DNA from: Gammaproteobacteria bacterium
GTDB taxonomy: Bacteria > Pseudomonadota > Gammaproteobacteria > S144-34
Length of the DNA: 5,013 nucleotides
Assembly: GCA_015494165.1 (NCBI GenBank)
Contig: WGBS01000210.1
Span: forward strand, 1-5,013
Direction of reading: 5' to 3'
Of the stretch, positions 1 to 5,013 are shown piece after piece. The position numbers and the translations under genes were made by a program. Position 1 is the first letter of the stretch. Every line of letters starts with the position of its first letter. Below the pieces are notes generated by a model. The model searched no databases. It was not told the DNA's origin and saw only the letters and a list, made by a program, of their open reading frames with translations.

Positions 1-329
1 GCCTCGACCTCCTCCGCGGTCAGGCCGCTCATGCGCACCAGCGGCTCGTTTAGCGCGACACGCCCGTCGAAGGCGACGGCGCCGTAGCCGGCCTCCGTGT
101 TCCACGGCAGGGTGATCTTGCTCACCACCGCGACGTCCAGGGGCAGCCCCAGCGCCGCGGCGAGCGCCGCCCCCACCGGAACCCCGCCCGCCGGGATCGC
201 GACCACGACCGCGTCGGCGTCGACCGCGCCCGCGAGCATGCGCGCCAGCACCTCGCCGGCCTCGCGGCGGTCGGCGAAGACGTGCGCGCGCTCGCGCAGC
301 TCCGGCAGGTCGACCACGGGCGCCGCCAT
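1..329 (-). CDS. Phosphoribosyltransferase family protein, COG1926-like (partial: C-terminal part outside the window)
   Basis: The first 109 residues are present and the rest runs off the left edge. The N-terminus (HVFADRREAGEVLARML, about residues 16-32) and the strand VVVAIPAGGVPVGAALA (about 41-57) match the COG1926 type of stand-alone PRPP-binding phosphoribosyltransferase. The stretch SKITLPWNTEAGYGAVAFDG followed by LNEPL (about 70-97) is typical of one branch of that family. The diagnostic PRPP loop (acidic pair followed by a G-T/A-T-G turn) would lie further on and cannot be checked here. The substrate is not predictable; members are often annotated only as 'phosphoribosyltransferase'. 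The ATG is chosen because an in-frame TAG, the stop of the upstream gene, lies just 9 bases before it. The spacer GGGCGGCCT gives only a weak ribosome site, which suits translational coupling. The protein is probably cytosolic. Family assignment is fairly secure, function is not. Confidence 0.85.
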   Translation of the reverse strand, partial: MAAPVVDLPELRERAHVFADRREAGEVLARMLAGAVDADAVVVAIPAGGVPVGAALAAALGLPLDVAVVSKITLPWNTEAGYGAVAFDGRVALNEPLVRMSGLTAEEVE

Positions 330-338
330 AGGCCGCCC

Positions 339-713
339 CTACGCGCGCTCCACGCGCACCGGATCGCCGGGCCGCACCGCGGCCAGCGCCCGCACGTCGC
401 CGAGGGCGCGGGCGAAGACGTTGCACGGCGCGGCGAGCCGGATCTCGTCGCCGCGCGAGACCGGCGTGCGGCCGTAGCCGATGGCGATGCAGCGCCCCTC
501 GCTCCAGAAGGCGATGTCGCCCGGCTCCATGACCTCGCGCGCGCCGGGCTCGAGACCGGCCTCCACCGGCACCTCGAAGTAGACCTCCTCGCCCCAGGTG
601 CGCGCGCGGGACTCCAAAGGCAGCGCCGCGGCCACGGCGCGCGCCGTCGGCGTCTCCAGCAGCTCCGCCTCCAGGCTCACCGGACCCGCACGGATACGGA
701 TGCGCTCGCCCAT
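339..713 (-). CDS. Cyclophilin-like fold protein (DUF369 / TM1367 type)
   Basis: This 124-residue protein is full length for a small single-domain family of unknown function whose known structure, Thermotoga TM1367, has a cyclophilin-like beta-barrel. Visible family landmarks are LLETPTARAVAAALPLES (about 18-35), TWGEEVYFEVPV (39-50), the GDIAFW turn (65-70), the GYGRTPVSRGDEIR segment (79-92) and PCNVFARALGD near the end (96-106). There is no signal peptide or membrane segment, so it is expected in the cytosol. Despite the fold name, prolyl isomerase activity has not been established for this family as far as I know. The ATG lies 15 bases after the stop of the yheT gene, with only GGG-type sequence as a ribosome site. 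The next gene, a phosphoribosyltransferase, starts 9 bases after its stop. The spacing implies co-transcription of all three. The call of family is confident; the biological role is unknown. Confidence 0.85.
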   Translation of the reverse strand: MGERIRIRAGPVSLEAELLETPTARAVAAALPLESRARTWGEEVYFEVPVEAGLEPGAREVMEPGDIAFWSEGRCIAIGYGRTPVSRGDEIRLAAPCNVFARALGDVRALAAVRPGDPVRVERA

Positions 714-728
714 GGCCCCGTGCCCGTC

Positions 729-1736
729 TCAGCCGACCCTCGTCTGACGAAGATAGTCCAGGATGCGGCCCTCGAGCCACCAGCGCCCGCGGCCGCGGCC
801 GACGAAGCCGACGTGGCCCCCCGCGTCGGCGAGCTCGAGCCGCACCGCCGGCGCGAGCTCGGCCGGCCGCGGGATGGCCCCGGGAGCGACGAAGGGATCG
901 TCGCGCGCGTGCACGATGAGCGTCGGCACGCGGATGGCAGCGAGCCAGGGGCGGCAGCTCGCGCGCGCGTAGTAGTCGTCGGCGCCGGCGAAGCCGTGCA
1001 GGGGCGCCGTGATCCGGTCGTCGAAGGCACGCAGGCTGCGGATGCCGCGCAGCTGCGCCGCCGCGATGCCCGGCAGCGGCGCCTGCCGCAGGCGCCGGCG
1101 CACGCTCGCGCGCATGCGGCGCAGGAGCGCGGCCTCGTAGAGACGCGACAGTCCGGTGTGGATGCGGCGCGCGCAGGCGGCGAGGTCGAAGGGCACCGAG
1201 ACCGCCACCGCCGCCCGCAGGGCCGCCCGCGCCCCCGCCTCGCCGAGATGCCGCAGCAGCAGGTTGCCCCCGAGCGAGAAGCCCACGGCCGCGGCCGCCG
1301 GCCGGCCCGTCGCCGCCAGGTGCGCGAGCGTGGCGGCGAGATCGCCCGTCATGGCGGCGTGGTAAAGGCACGGCCCGCGGTTGGGCCGCCGCCCGCAGCC
1401 GCGCAGGTGCATGACGGCGGGCCGCCAGCCCGCGCCCGCGAGCCGCGCCATCAGGCCGGCGGCATAGGGCGAGCGCACCGAGCCCTCCAGCCCGTGGAGT
1501 ATCAGCACCACCGGGCCGCGGGCGCCGCGCGCCCAGGCGAGCTCCAGGAAGTCGCCGTCGGCAAGCGGCACCTCCTCCCACTCCAGCGCCGGCGGCCGCA
1601 CCCGCCGGGCGAGCGCCGCCCATAGCGTCTGGCGGTGGGGACCGGCCAGCCCCCGTGCGGGCGTGAAGGCCGCCTTGACCACGACGCCCGTGGCGCGGGC
1701 ACCGGTCGGGGCGAGAGGCTGCACGGGCGCGTCCAT
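729..1736 (-). CDS. yheT: YheT-family alpha/beta hydrolase
   Basis: This 335-residue alpha/beta-hydrolase closely follows E. coli YheT block by block. FTPARGLAGPHRQTLWAAL (about 24-42) is the family N-terminal signature. LILHGLEGSVRSPYAAGL (78-95) carries the oxyanion-hole HG. VMHLRGCGRRPNR (108-120) is also conserved. The nucleophile elbow is VGFSLGGN with Ser154. The acid is in HARDDPF (Asp279/280) and the catalytic histidine is His308 in GGHVGFV. FDDRITAPLHGF...DYY (238-256) is another family block. The triad is intact, so an esterase or acyl-hydrolase activity is likely, but the physiological substrate of YheT proteins is not established. No signal peptide is seen. The ATG at 1736 leaves about 20 residues before the conserved block; a GTG near codon 19 would also be possible, and neither has a strong ribosome site. 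It begins 100 bases after the HhH membrane gene and leads the three-gene run with the cyclophilin-like and phosphoribosyltransferase genes. Confidence 0.93.
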   Translation of the reverse strand: MDAPVQPLAPTGARATGVVVKAAFTPARGLAGPHRQTLWAALARRVRPPALEWEEVPLADGDFLELAWARGARGPVVLILHGLEGSVRSPYAAGLMARLAGAGWRPAVMHLRGCGRRPNRGPCLYHAAMTGDLAATLAHLAATGRPAAAAVGFSLGGNLLLRHLGEAGARAALRAAVAVSVPFDLAACARRIHTGLSRLYEAALLRRMRASVRRRLRQAPLPGIAAAQLRGIRSLRAFDDRITAPLHGFAGADDYYARASCRPWLAAIRVPTLIVHARDDPFVAPGAIPRPAELAPAVRLELADAGGHVGFVGRGRGRWWLEGRILDYLRQTRVG

Positions 1737-1836
1737 GCCGCCGGTGTACCAGATCCGGGGGCGAGGTGCGAGAGACGGGCGGCGCGAGGCGGGAGAGGCC
1801 GGAAGCGGAAGCCGGGTGCCGGGGCGGGAAGGGGCT

Positions 1837-2625
1837 TCAGGCCGCGTCGGTGTGGCGCGCGGCCTGCTCGAGGGCGATGCGGGCGCTCACCGCCGCCCGC
1901 AGGCGGCGCAGGGTGGCGGGGCCGACGCCGCGCACCGCGAGCAGCGCCGCGTCGTCGGCGCGGGCCAGCGCCTCCAGCGTGCGGAAGCCCGCGCGGTGCA
2001 GCGCGGTGGCGGTCCCCGGCCGGACGCCGGCGAGCTGCAGGCAGGCGAGCCAGCGCGGATCCGGCCCGCCGCCGGGCCGGGCGCGCCGGCCCGCAGCCTC
2101 CGGCAGCCGGACCCCGGCCGGCGCACGGGGTGCAAAGGCGCGGCGCCAGGCTGCGGCCGCGGCCAGCGCCGCCCCGCCGGCGAGGCCGAGCGCGAGCGCC
2201 AGGCCCGGCGAGAGCGCGACCAGCGTGCCGAGCGCCACCGGTCCCATGCCGAGGAGCACGGCACCGCCCGCGACCGCCACGGCCAGCGCCCGCCGCCGCC
2301 CCCGGCCGAGCCGCGGGGTCAGGAGCCCCGCCGCCACCTCCACAGCCCAGGCGCCCGCGGCCAGCGCAAGGGCGCACGCGCCCGCCGGCACGAGCGCCGG
2401 CGCGCCGTCCGTCAGGGCGAGCGCGAGGCGCCAGGCCCATGCGGCACCCCAGCCCGTGAGGCCCGCCGCCGCCGCCGCGAGGGCGAGGCCCCAGAGGCGC
2501 TCCGGCCGCGCCGTCGCGGCGGCCGCCGCACCGCGCAGGCGGCGGGCCAGCCGGCGCCAGGGATCCTCGGGCCGGTGTCGGGCCCAGGGGTTGATCGGGG
2601 CGATGCGTGCGCCGGGCGTGGCCAT
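1837..2625 (-). CDS. Membrane protein with C-terminal helix-hairpin-helix domain
   Basis: I do not recognise a named gene here. The 262-residue product starts MATPGARIAPINPWARHRPE, followed by a basic stretch (24-40). It then has three to four strongly hydrophobic, Ala/Leu/Gly/Val-rich segments at roughly 43-68, 77-102, 113-138 and 141-160. After a Pro/Arg/Gly-rich linker (164-190) comes a soluble tail with a tandem helix-hairpin-helix: LAGVRPGTATALHRAGF (198-214), then RGVGPATLRRLRAAV (232-246). The GxGPxT-type turns are those used by HhH motifs for non-specific DNA backbone contacts, although many such motifs only mediate protein contacts. The combination suggests a membrane-anchored, possibly nucleic-acid-binding protein; this is inference. 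The start is the ATG 59 bases after the cheV stop. The reading frame stays open upstream through cheV, but that is GC-driven and not coding. The ribosome site is weak. It may share the cheV transcript, because no intrinsic terminator is seen in the gap. Confidence 0.75.
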   Translation of the reverse strand: MATPGARIAPINPWARHRPEDPWRRLARRLRGAAAAATARPERLWGLALAAAAAGLTGWGAAWAWRLALALTDGAPALVPAGACALALAAGAWAVEVAAGLLTPRLGRGRRRALAVAVAGGAVLLGMGPVALGTLVALSPGLALALGLAGGAALAAAAAWRRAFAPRAPAGVRLPEAAGRRARPGGGPDPRWLACLQLAGVRPGTATALHRAGFRTLEALARADDAALLAVRGVGPATLRRLRAAVSARIALEQAARHTDAA

Positions 2626-2684
2626 GGCCGCAATTCTCGCCGCGCCTTCCGCCGCGTGCTGTGCGCCGGTTCGCGCTCCGGCCC

Positions 2685-3653
2685 TCAGGCCGCGGCCTCC
2701 TCGCCGGAGCGCCCCGCGAGTACCGGCCGCAGCGCCGCGGCGAGCTCGGCCGGATGGAACTTGGGCACGTAGACGTCGGCGCCCACCGTCTGGCCCAGGT
2801 GCTGGTTGGCCTCGGCCGAGAGCGAGGAGTGCATGATGACCGGGATGCCGCGGAAGCGCGGGTCGTTCTTGATGCGCTTGGTGAGCACGTAGCCGTCCAT
2901 CTCCGGCATCTCGACGTCGGTGAGCACCGCCGAGACCAGCCGGTGGACCGGCGCGTGGCTCGCCTCGGCGCGGGCGGCGAGCTCCTCGAGGATGTCCCAG
3001 GCCTCCTTGCCGTTGCGCGCGGCGATGTGGCGCACGCCCATCTTGTCCAGCGTCTGCTCGATCTGGCGGCGCGCCACCGCCGAGTCGTCGGCGAAGACCA
3101 CCGTGGCGTCCACGTCGAGGGGCTCGACCGCGTCGTAGAGCTCGGGGTCGTTGCCGAAGTCGGCCGTCTCGGCCAGCACCTTCTCCACGTCCAGGATCAT
3201 GACGATGCGCCCGTCGTCGAGCTGGGTGACGGCCGTGATCAGCCCGCCCATGCGGTTCTGCATCATGGGCGGCGGCACCTTCACCTGCGTCCACTCGAGG
3301 CGCAGGATGCTCTCGACCGAGTGCACGAGCAGCGCCTGCACGAAGCGGTTGTACTCGGTGATGATCAGGATCTGCGGCTCCTCCTCCGGATCCAGCCCGC
3401 AGAAGCGCGCGAGGTTGATGACCGGGATCATGTTGCCGCGCAGGCTGATCATCCCCTCGACCGCCGGCGGCACGTCCGGCGCGCGCGTGATCTCCGGCAC
3501 CTGCATCACCTCGCGCACCTTGAAGACGTTGATGCCGAAGACCTCCGAGCGCCCCGTGGCGCGGTCGGTGCCGAGGCTGAAGAGCAGCACCTCCAGGCGG
3601 TTGGCGCCCGCGAGCCGGGTGCGCTCGTCGACGGAGTCCATGAAGCTGGCCAT
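2685..3653 (-). CDS. cheV: Chemotaxis coupling/adaptor protein CheV (CheW domain + receiver)
   Basis: This 322-residue protein has the full two-domain CheV layout. Residues about 17-165 form the CheW-like domain (LEVLLFSLG, then VFGINVFKVREVMQVPEIT, VEGMISLRGNMIPVINLARF and MILDVEKVL), which couples chemoreceptors to CheA. Residues about 184-312 form a response-regulator receiver: acidic pair Asp189/Asp190 in VVFADDSA, phospho-acceptor Asp246 in LTDVEMPEMDG, the Ser switch position in MHSS (276/277) and Lys298 in VPKF. All phosphorylation residues are present, so CheA-dependent phosphorylation is expected. The protein acts at the cytoplasmic face of receptor arrays. The ATG at 3653 is chosen because MASFMDSVDERTRLAGANRL matches usual CheV N-termini and a GGGGGA ribosome site lies 5 bases upstream (3659-3664). 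The frame remains open further upstream, but a sigma-28 promoter sits there. No cheA, cheW or receptor gene is in view, so this is a detached chemotaxis gene. Confidence 0.96.
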   Translation of the reverse strand: MASFMDSVDERTRLAGANRLEVLLFSLGTDRATGRSEVFGINVFKVREVMQVPEITRAPDVPPAVEGMISLRGNMIPVINLARFCGLDPEEEPQILIITEYNRFVQALLVHSVESILRLEWTQVKVPPPMMQNRMGGLITAVTQLDDGRIVMILDVEKVLAETADFGNDPELYDAVEPLDVDATVVFADDSAVARRQIEQTLDKMGVRHIAARNGKEAWDILEELAARAEASHAPVHRLVSAVLTDVEMPEMDGYVLTKRIKNDPRFRGIPVIMHSSLSAEANQHLGQTVGADVYVPKFHPAELAAALRPVLAGRSGEEAAA

Positions 3654-3682
3654 AGCGGTCCCCCGATGCCACAGCGACGGGT

Positions 3683-3700
3683 GCCGGGCGGGTGCCCGGC
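3683..3700 (-). promoter_or_regulatory. Hairpin in the predicted cheV 5' UTR
   Basis: A perfect 7-base-pair stem, GCCGGGC with GCCCGGC, closes a 4-base loop (3690-3693). It lies a few bases downstream of the predicted sigma-28 start and about 20 bases before the GGGGGA ribosome site. It could stabilise the 5' end of the mRNA or affect translation. No T-run follows, so it is not an intrinsic terminator. Any role is inferred. Confidence 0.5.
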
Positions 3701-3709
3701 TCATCTCCG

Positions 3710-3736
3710 CTATCGGCCGCGGGCGGGCGGACTTTA
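3710..3736 (-). promoter_or_regulatory. Sigma-28 (FliA) flagellar-class promoter of cheV
   Basis: On the minus strand there is a -35 TAAAGTCC (TAAA at 3736-3733), exactly 15 bases, then a -10 GCCGATAG (3717-3710). The established FliA consensus is TAAA-N15-GCCGATAA, so only the last base differs. Transcription would begin near 3703, about 50 bases before the cheV ATG. Both the position and the regulon (motility and chemotaxis genes) agree with the gene it precedes. The start site itself is inferred. Confidence 0.85.
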
Positions 3737-3801
3737 GCCCCGACCGCGCTCGGCGCTCTGCGAGGCGGCGGGCGCCGGGCCGGAGACGGGCGGCTGGCCC
3801 C

Positions 3802-3830
3802 AAAAGAAAAGGGCGCCCGCAGGCGCCCTT
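3802..3830 (-). terminator. Intrinsic (Rho-independent) terminator of the RRM gene
   Basis: Reading the minus strand, a 9-base-pair stem (AAGGGCGCC at 3830-3822 with GGCGCCCTT at 3817-3809) has a TGCG loop and is followed by TTTTCTTTT (3810-3802). It starts 23 bases after the TAA of the RRM gene. The T-run is on the minus strand only, so it serves the RRM transcript and insulates the cheV promoter downstream. Confidence 0.9.
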
Positions 3831-3853
3831 CCCGCAGCGGGAACGTGGCCCGC

Positions 3854-4129
3854 TTACCAGCCGGAGCGCTGCTGGCGGCGCGGCTTGCGCTCCTGGGCCT
3901 CGTTCACCCGCAGGGTGCGGCCCTGGAACATCGCGCCGTTGAGCTGCTCGATCGCGCTCTGCGCCTCGCTGTCGTCCATCTCGACGAAGCCGAAACCACG
4001 CGAACGGCCGGTGTCGCGGTCGTTGATGATCTTGGCCGAGTGGACGGTGCCGTGCTGGGCGAACAGGGCCTCCAGCTCGGCGTCGGTGGTGCTGTACGGG
4101 AGATTGCCTACGTAGATCGACTTGGACAT
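3854..4129 (-). CDS. Single-RRM RNA-binding protein
   Basis: This 91-residue protein is one RNA recognition motif with a short basic tail. RNP2 is IYVGNL (residues 5-10) and RNP1 is RGFGFVEM (44-51). The intervening LPYSTTDAELEALFAQHGTV and the ending AIEQLNGAMFQGRTLRVNEA complete the beta-alpha-beta-beta-alpha-beta pattern. The aromatic residues that stack on RNA (Tyr6, Phe46, Phe48) are present. The C-terminus RKPRRQQRSGW is basic and probably adds RNA affinity. Such small RRM proteins occur in cyanobacteria and many proteobacteria and are thought to act as RNA chaperones or post-transcriptional regulators, sometimes in cold response; targets here are unknown. MSKSIYVGNL is the usual family N-terminus, which sets the start, although the frame is open 19 codons further. 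An AGGCGA element about 8 bases upstream is a modest ribosome site. It is flanked by a structured leader and its own terminator, which suggests a monocistronic unit. Confidence 0.94.
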   Translation of the reverse strand: MSKSIYVGNLPYSTTDAELEALFAQHGTVHSAKIINDRDTGRSRGFGFVEMDDSEAQSAIEQLNGAMFQGRTLRVNEAQERKPRRQQRSGW

Positions 4130-4410
4130 TTCGCTATCGCCTGCGTCGCGGTGGGAGGGCATCGGCCGTGGCCGGTGCGTCCGCACCTTATGGTCTGGAC
4201 ACCGGCCCCGCGACGCTCGAGCAGACCTCCGGGGTGTGCGGCGGGCGCCGTGGAGCCTTCCTGGTCACCCGGAGGGTCGGCGGGATACGTTCGTCGGACG
4301 GGGTTCGCGCCCCGTGCCCCACGGCGGAACCTGCTGGCCGACCGGGCTGCCGCCTACCCTACGCCCTTCGGGCCCGATGCACAAGGCCCGCGGGACGGGC
4401 GGTGCCGCCC
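4130..4410 (-). other. Intergenic region: GC-rich structured leader upstream of the RRM gene
   Basis: No gene or tRNA is supported in these 281 bases. Several inverted repeats stand out: GGTGCG/CGCACC (4174-4179 with 4182-4187), GGTCTG/CAGACC (4192-4197 with 4222-4227), CCTCCGGGGTG with CACCCGGAGG (4227-4236 with 4266-4275, one bulge) and ACGGGG/CCCCGT (4298-4303 with 4310-4315). They may belong to the 5' leader of the RRM mRNA. In such GC-rich DNA some of this is expected by chance. No convincing -35/-10 pair was found. Confidence 0.3.
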
Positions 4411-4731
4411 TCAGTCCCAGCGGTCGTCGCGCACGTAGACCCGCCCGCCCTCGACCTTGACGGGGAAGACGTGCACGGGCTCGTAGGCCGGCGGAGCCGT
4501 CGCCTCGCCCGTGAGCAGGTCGAAGTGGGCGCCGTGGCGCGGGCAGACGACCTCGTGGCCCTCGATGTCGCCGCCGGCGAGGCAGCCGCCGTCATGGGTG
4601 CACACGTCCTCGATGGCGTGGAAGCCGTCCTCGAGCCGCACCACCAGCACCTCGGCGTCGTCGAGCTCGACGGTCTTCCAGCCGCCGACCGGGAGCTCGT
4701 CCTCGCCGCAGACCTCCACCCACTCCGACAT
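4411..4731 (-). CDS. Rieske [2Fe-2S] ferredoxin (non-heme oxygenase ferredoxin type)
   Basis: This 106-residue protein is a stand-alone Rieske domain of the usual length for the ferredoxin subunits of ring-hydroxylating oxygenases and their relatives. The cluster ligands are all present: Cys44 and His46 in CTHDGG, then Cys63 and His66 in CPRHGAHFD, with 16 residues between the two boxes. The rest is typical: a tryptophan/valine N-terminal strand (WVEVCGEDELP), LEDGFHAIEDVC before box 1, and LTGEATAPPAYEPVHVFPVKVEGGRVYV after box 2. There is no signal peptide or membrane anchor, so it is a soluble cytoplasmic electron carrier. No oxygenase, reductase or Fe-S assembly gene lies in view, so the partner is unknown. 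It resembles the orphan 'non-heme iron oxygenase ferredoxin subunit' entries. The ATG start is preceded by a G-rich tract with GAAGA close to the start. No clear terminator follows. Family call is firm, pathway is not. Confidence 0.95.
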   Translation of the reverse strand: MSEWVEVCGEDELPVGGWKTVELDDAEVLVVRLEDGFHAIEDVCTHDGGCLAGGDIEGHEVVCPRHGAHFDLLTGEATAPPAYEPVHVFPVKVEGGRVYVRDDRWD

Positions 4732-4790
4732 GTCTTCAGCCCCCCACTTCGTCGCCCGCCGCCTTTCCGCGGGCGCAAGCCGCGCACAGT

Positions 4791-4958
4791 CAGTCTACAT
4801 GCCAGTCTACGGGTGACAGGCGACAGTCTACGGGCCACTGTACACCGCAGACCGCAACCCGTAACCCGAGACGGACAGAAGACGGGTCGCGGGTTACGGG
4901 TTGCGGGTTACGGGTGCAGGCCACTGTAAACCGCACCCTGCAAACTGCAACCCGCCTG
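4791..4958. repeat. Degenerate 7-base repeat array with internal fold-back
   Basis: The clearest part is five tandem copies of RCGGGTB in strict 7-base phase (4882-4916). Left of it, inverse units GCAACCC and GTAACCC (4854-4867) lie in the same phase. This makes a 17-base perfect inverted repeat (4852-4868 with 4890-4906) around a 21-base spacer. CAGTCTAC occurs three times (4791, 4803, 4824), the last two 21 bases apart. GGCCACTGTA-N-ACCGCA occurs twice (4833-4849, 4919-4935). The far side (4924-4951) again reads as CTGTAAA- and CTGCAAA-like heptads. It lies upstream of the Rieske gene and is non-coding. Confidence 0.8.
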
Positions 4959-4981
4959 TGGGAGGGGCTTCCAGCCCCGAA
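4958..4981 (+). repeat. REP-type palindrome (GTGGGAG head)
   Basis: GTGGGAG is followed by the stem GGGGCT (4964-4969), loop TCC, and AGCCCC (4973-4978), then GAA. A GTGG/GTAG head before an imperfect palindrome is the known form of REP elements in Pseudomonas and Xanthomonas relatives, which are mobilised by RAYT transposases. Only one copy is in the window and its dispersal in the genome is inferred. Confidence 0.7.
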
Positions 4982-4991
4982 CAAAACGGCC

Positions 4992-5006
4992 GCACCCGAA
5001 GGGTGC
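4992..5006. repeat. Short GC hairpin beside the REP element
   Basis: GCACCC, loop GAA, GGGTGC forms a perfect 6-base-pair stem. On the minus strand it is followed after four bases by GTTTTGTT, so it might be a weak terminator for a gene beyond the right edge. It could instead be a second member of a REP-like pair whose other part is cut off. Confidence 0.4.
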
Positions 5007-5013
5007 ACCACCC

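Noticed and set aside
2626..2684. Possible terminator between cheV and the HhH gene (GCCGG ... CCGGC)
   Set aside because: The stem is only five base pairs with an eight-base loop and no T-run, so read-through into the HhH gene is more likely.
282..2836. Long plus-strand open frames opposite the minus-strand genes
   Set aside because: Their translations are Arg/Ala/Pro-rich without motifs and lie opposite genes with clear family matches. They follow from the lack of stop codons in very GC-rich DNA.
1837..3672. A single open frame of about 611 codons running through cheV and the HhH gene on the minus strand
   Set aside because: Its first half is a different frame of the certain cheV gene, with His/Arg/Gly/Ala-rich low-complexity translation typical of GC-rich shadow frames. 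Only the part from the ATG at 2625 is credible.
4298..4315. Possible tRNA T-arm (ACGGGG TTCGCG CCCCGT)
   Set aside because: The loop is six bases instead of seven, and no acceptor stem, D-arm or anticodon arm can be placed around it on either strand.
4397..4410. Possible terminator just after the Rieske stop (GGGCGG/CCGCCC)
   Set aside because: The full stem leaves only a two-base loop and no T-run follows on the minus strand. It may be a pause or Rho-related site, but it cannot be called an intrinsic terminator.
4790..5011. Open frame of about 73 codons through the repeat region, minus strand
   Set aside because: The translation simply mirrors the heptad repeats and REP element, with no recognisable fold or ribosome site.

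Overview
The window is very GC-rich and bacterial. All six genes that can be supported lie on the minus strand, so they are described here from high to low coordinates. The closest textbook matches are proteobacterial: YheT in its E. coli form, CheV, a consensus sigma-28 promoter and a REP-type palindrome. A high-GC gammaproteobacterium of the purple-sulfur or halophilic sort is a reasonable guess. It is an inference from gene style, not a placement.

Layout. The right end (4732-5013) is non-coding and repeat-rich. It holds a GTGGGAG-type REP palindrome, a second short hairpin, and a degenerate array of 7-base units that folds back on itself. Next come a small Rieske [2Fe-2S] ferredoxin (4411-4731), then a 281-base GC-rich leader with several inverted repeats, then a 91-residue single-RRM RNA-binding protein (3854-4129) closed by a textbook intrinsic terminator (3802-3830). 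After that is a chemotaxis coupling protein, cheV (2685-3653). It has a near-perfect flagellar sigma-28 (FliA) promoter about 60 bases upstream and a strong 5'-UTR hairpin. Behind cheV sits a membrane protein with a C-terminal helix-hairpin-helix domain (1837-2625). The left part is a tight run of three genes: yheT alpha/beta hydrolase (729-1736), a cyclophilin-like DUF369/TM1367-type protein (339-713) and a phosphoribosyltransferase cut by the window edge (1-329).

How they work together. The last three genes are separated by only 15 and 9 bases and look like one transcription unit. CheV is a lone signalling gene whose promoter ties it to the flagellar regulon, although no other chemotaxis gene is visible. 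The RRM and Rieske genes look like independent single-gene units.

No defence system, mobile-element gene, CRISPR array, rRNA or tRNA is seen. The most notable signals are the sigma-28 promoter, the heptad/inverted-repeat region next to the REP element, the uncharacterised membrane-HhH protein, and the yheT / cyclophilin-like / PRTase cluster.
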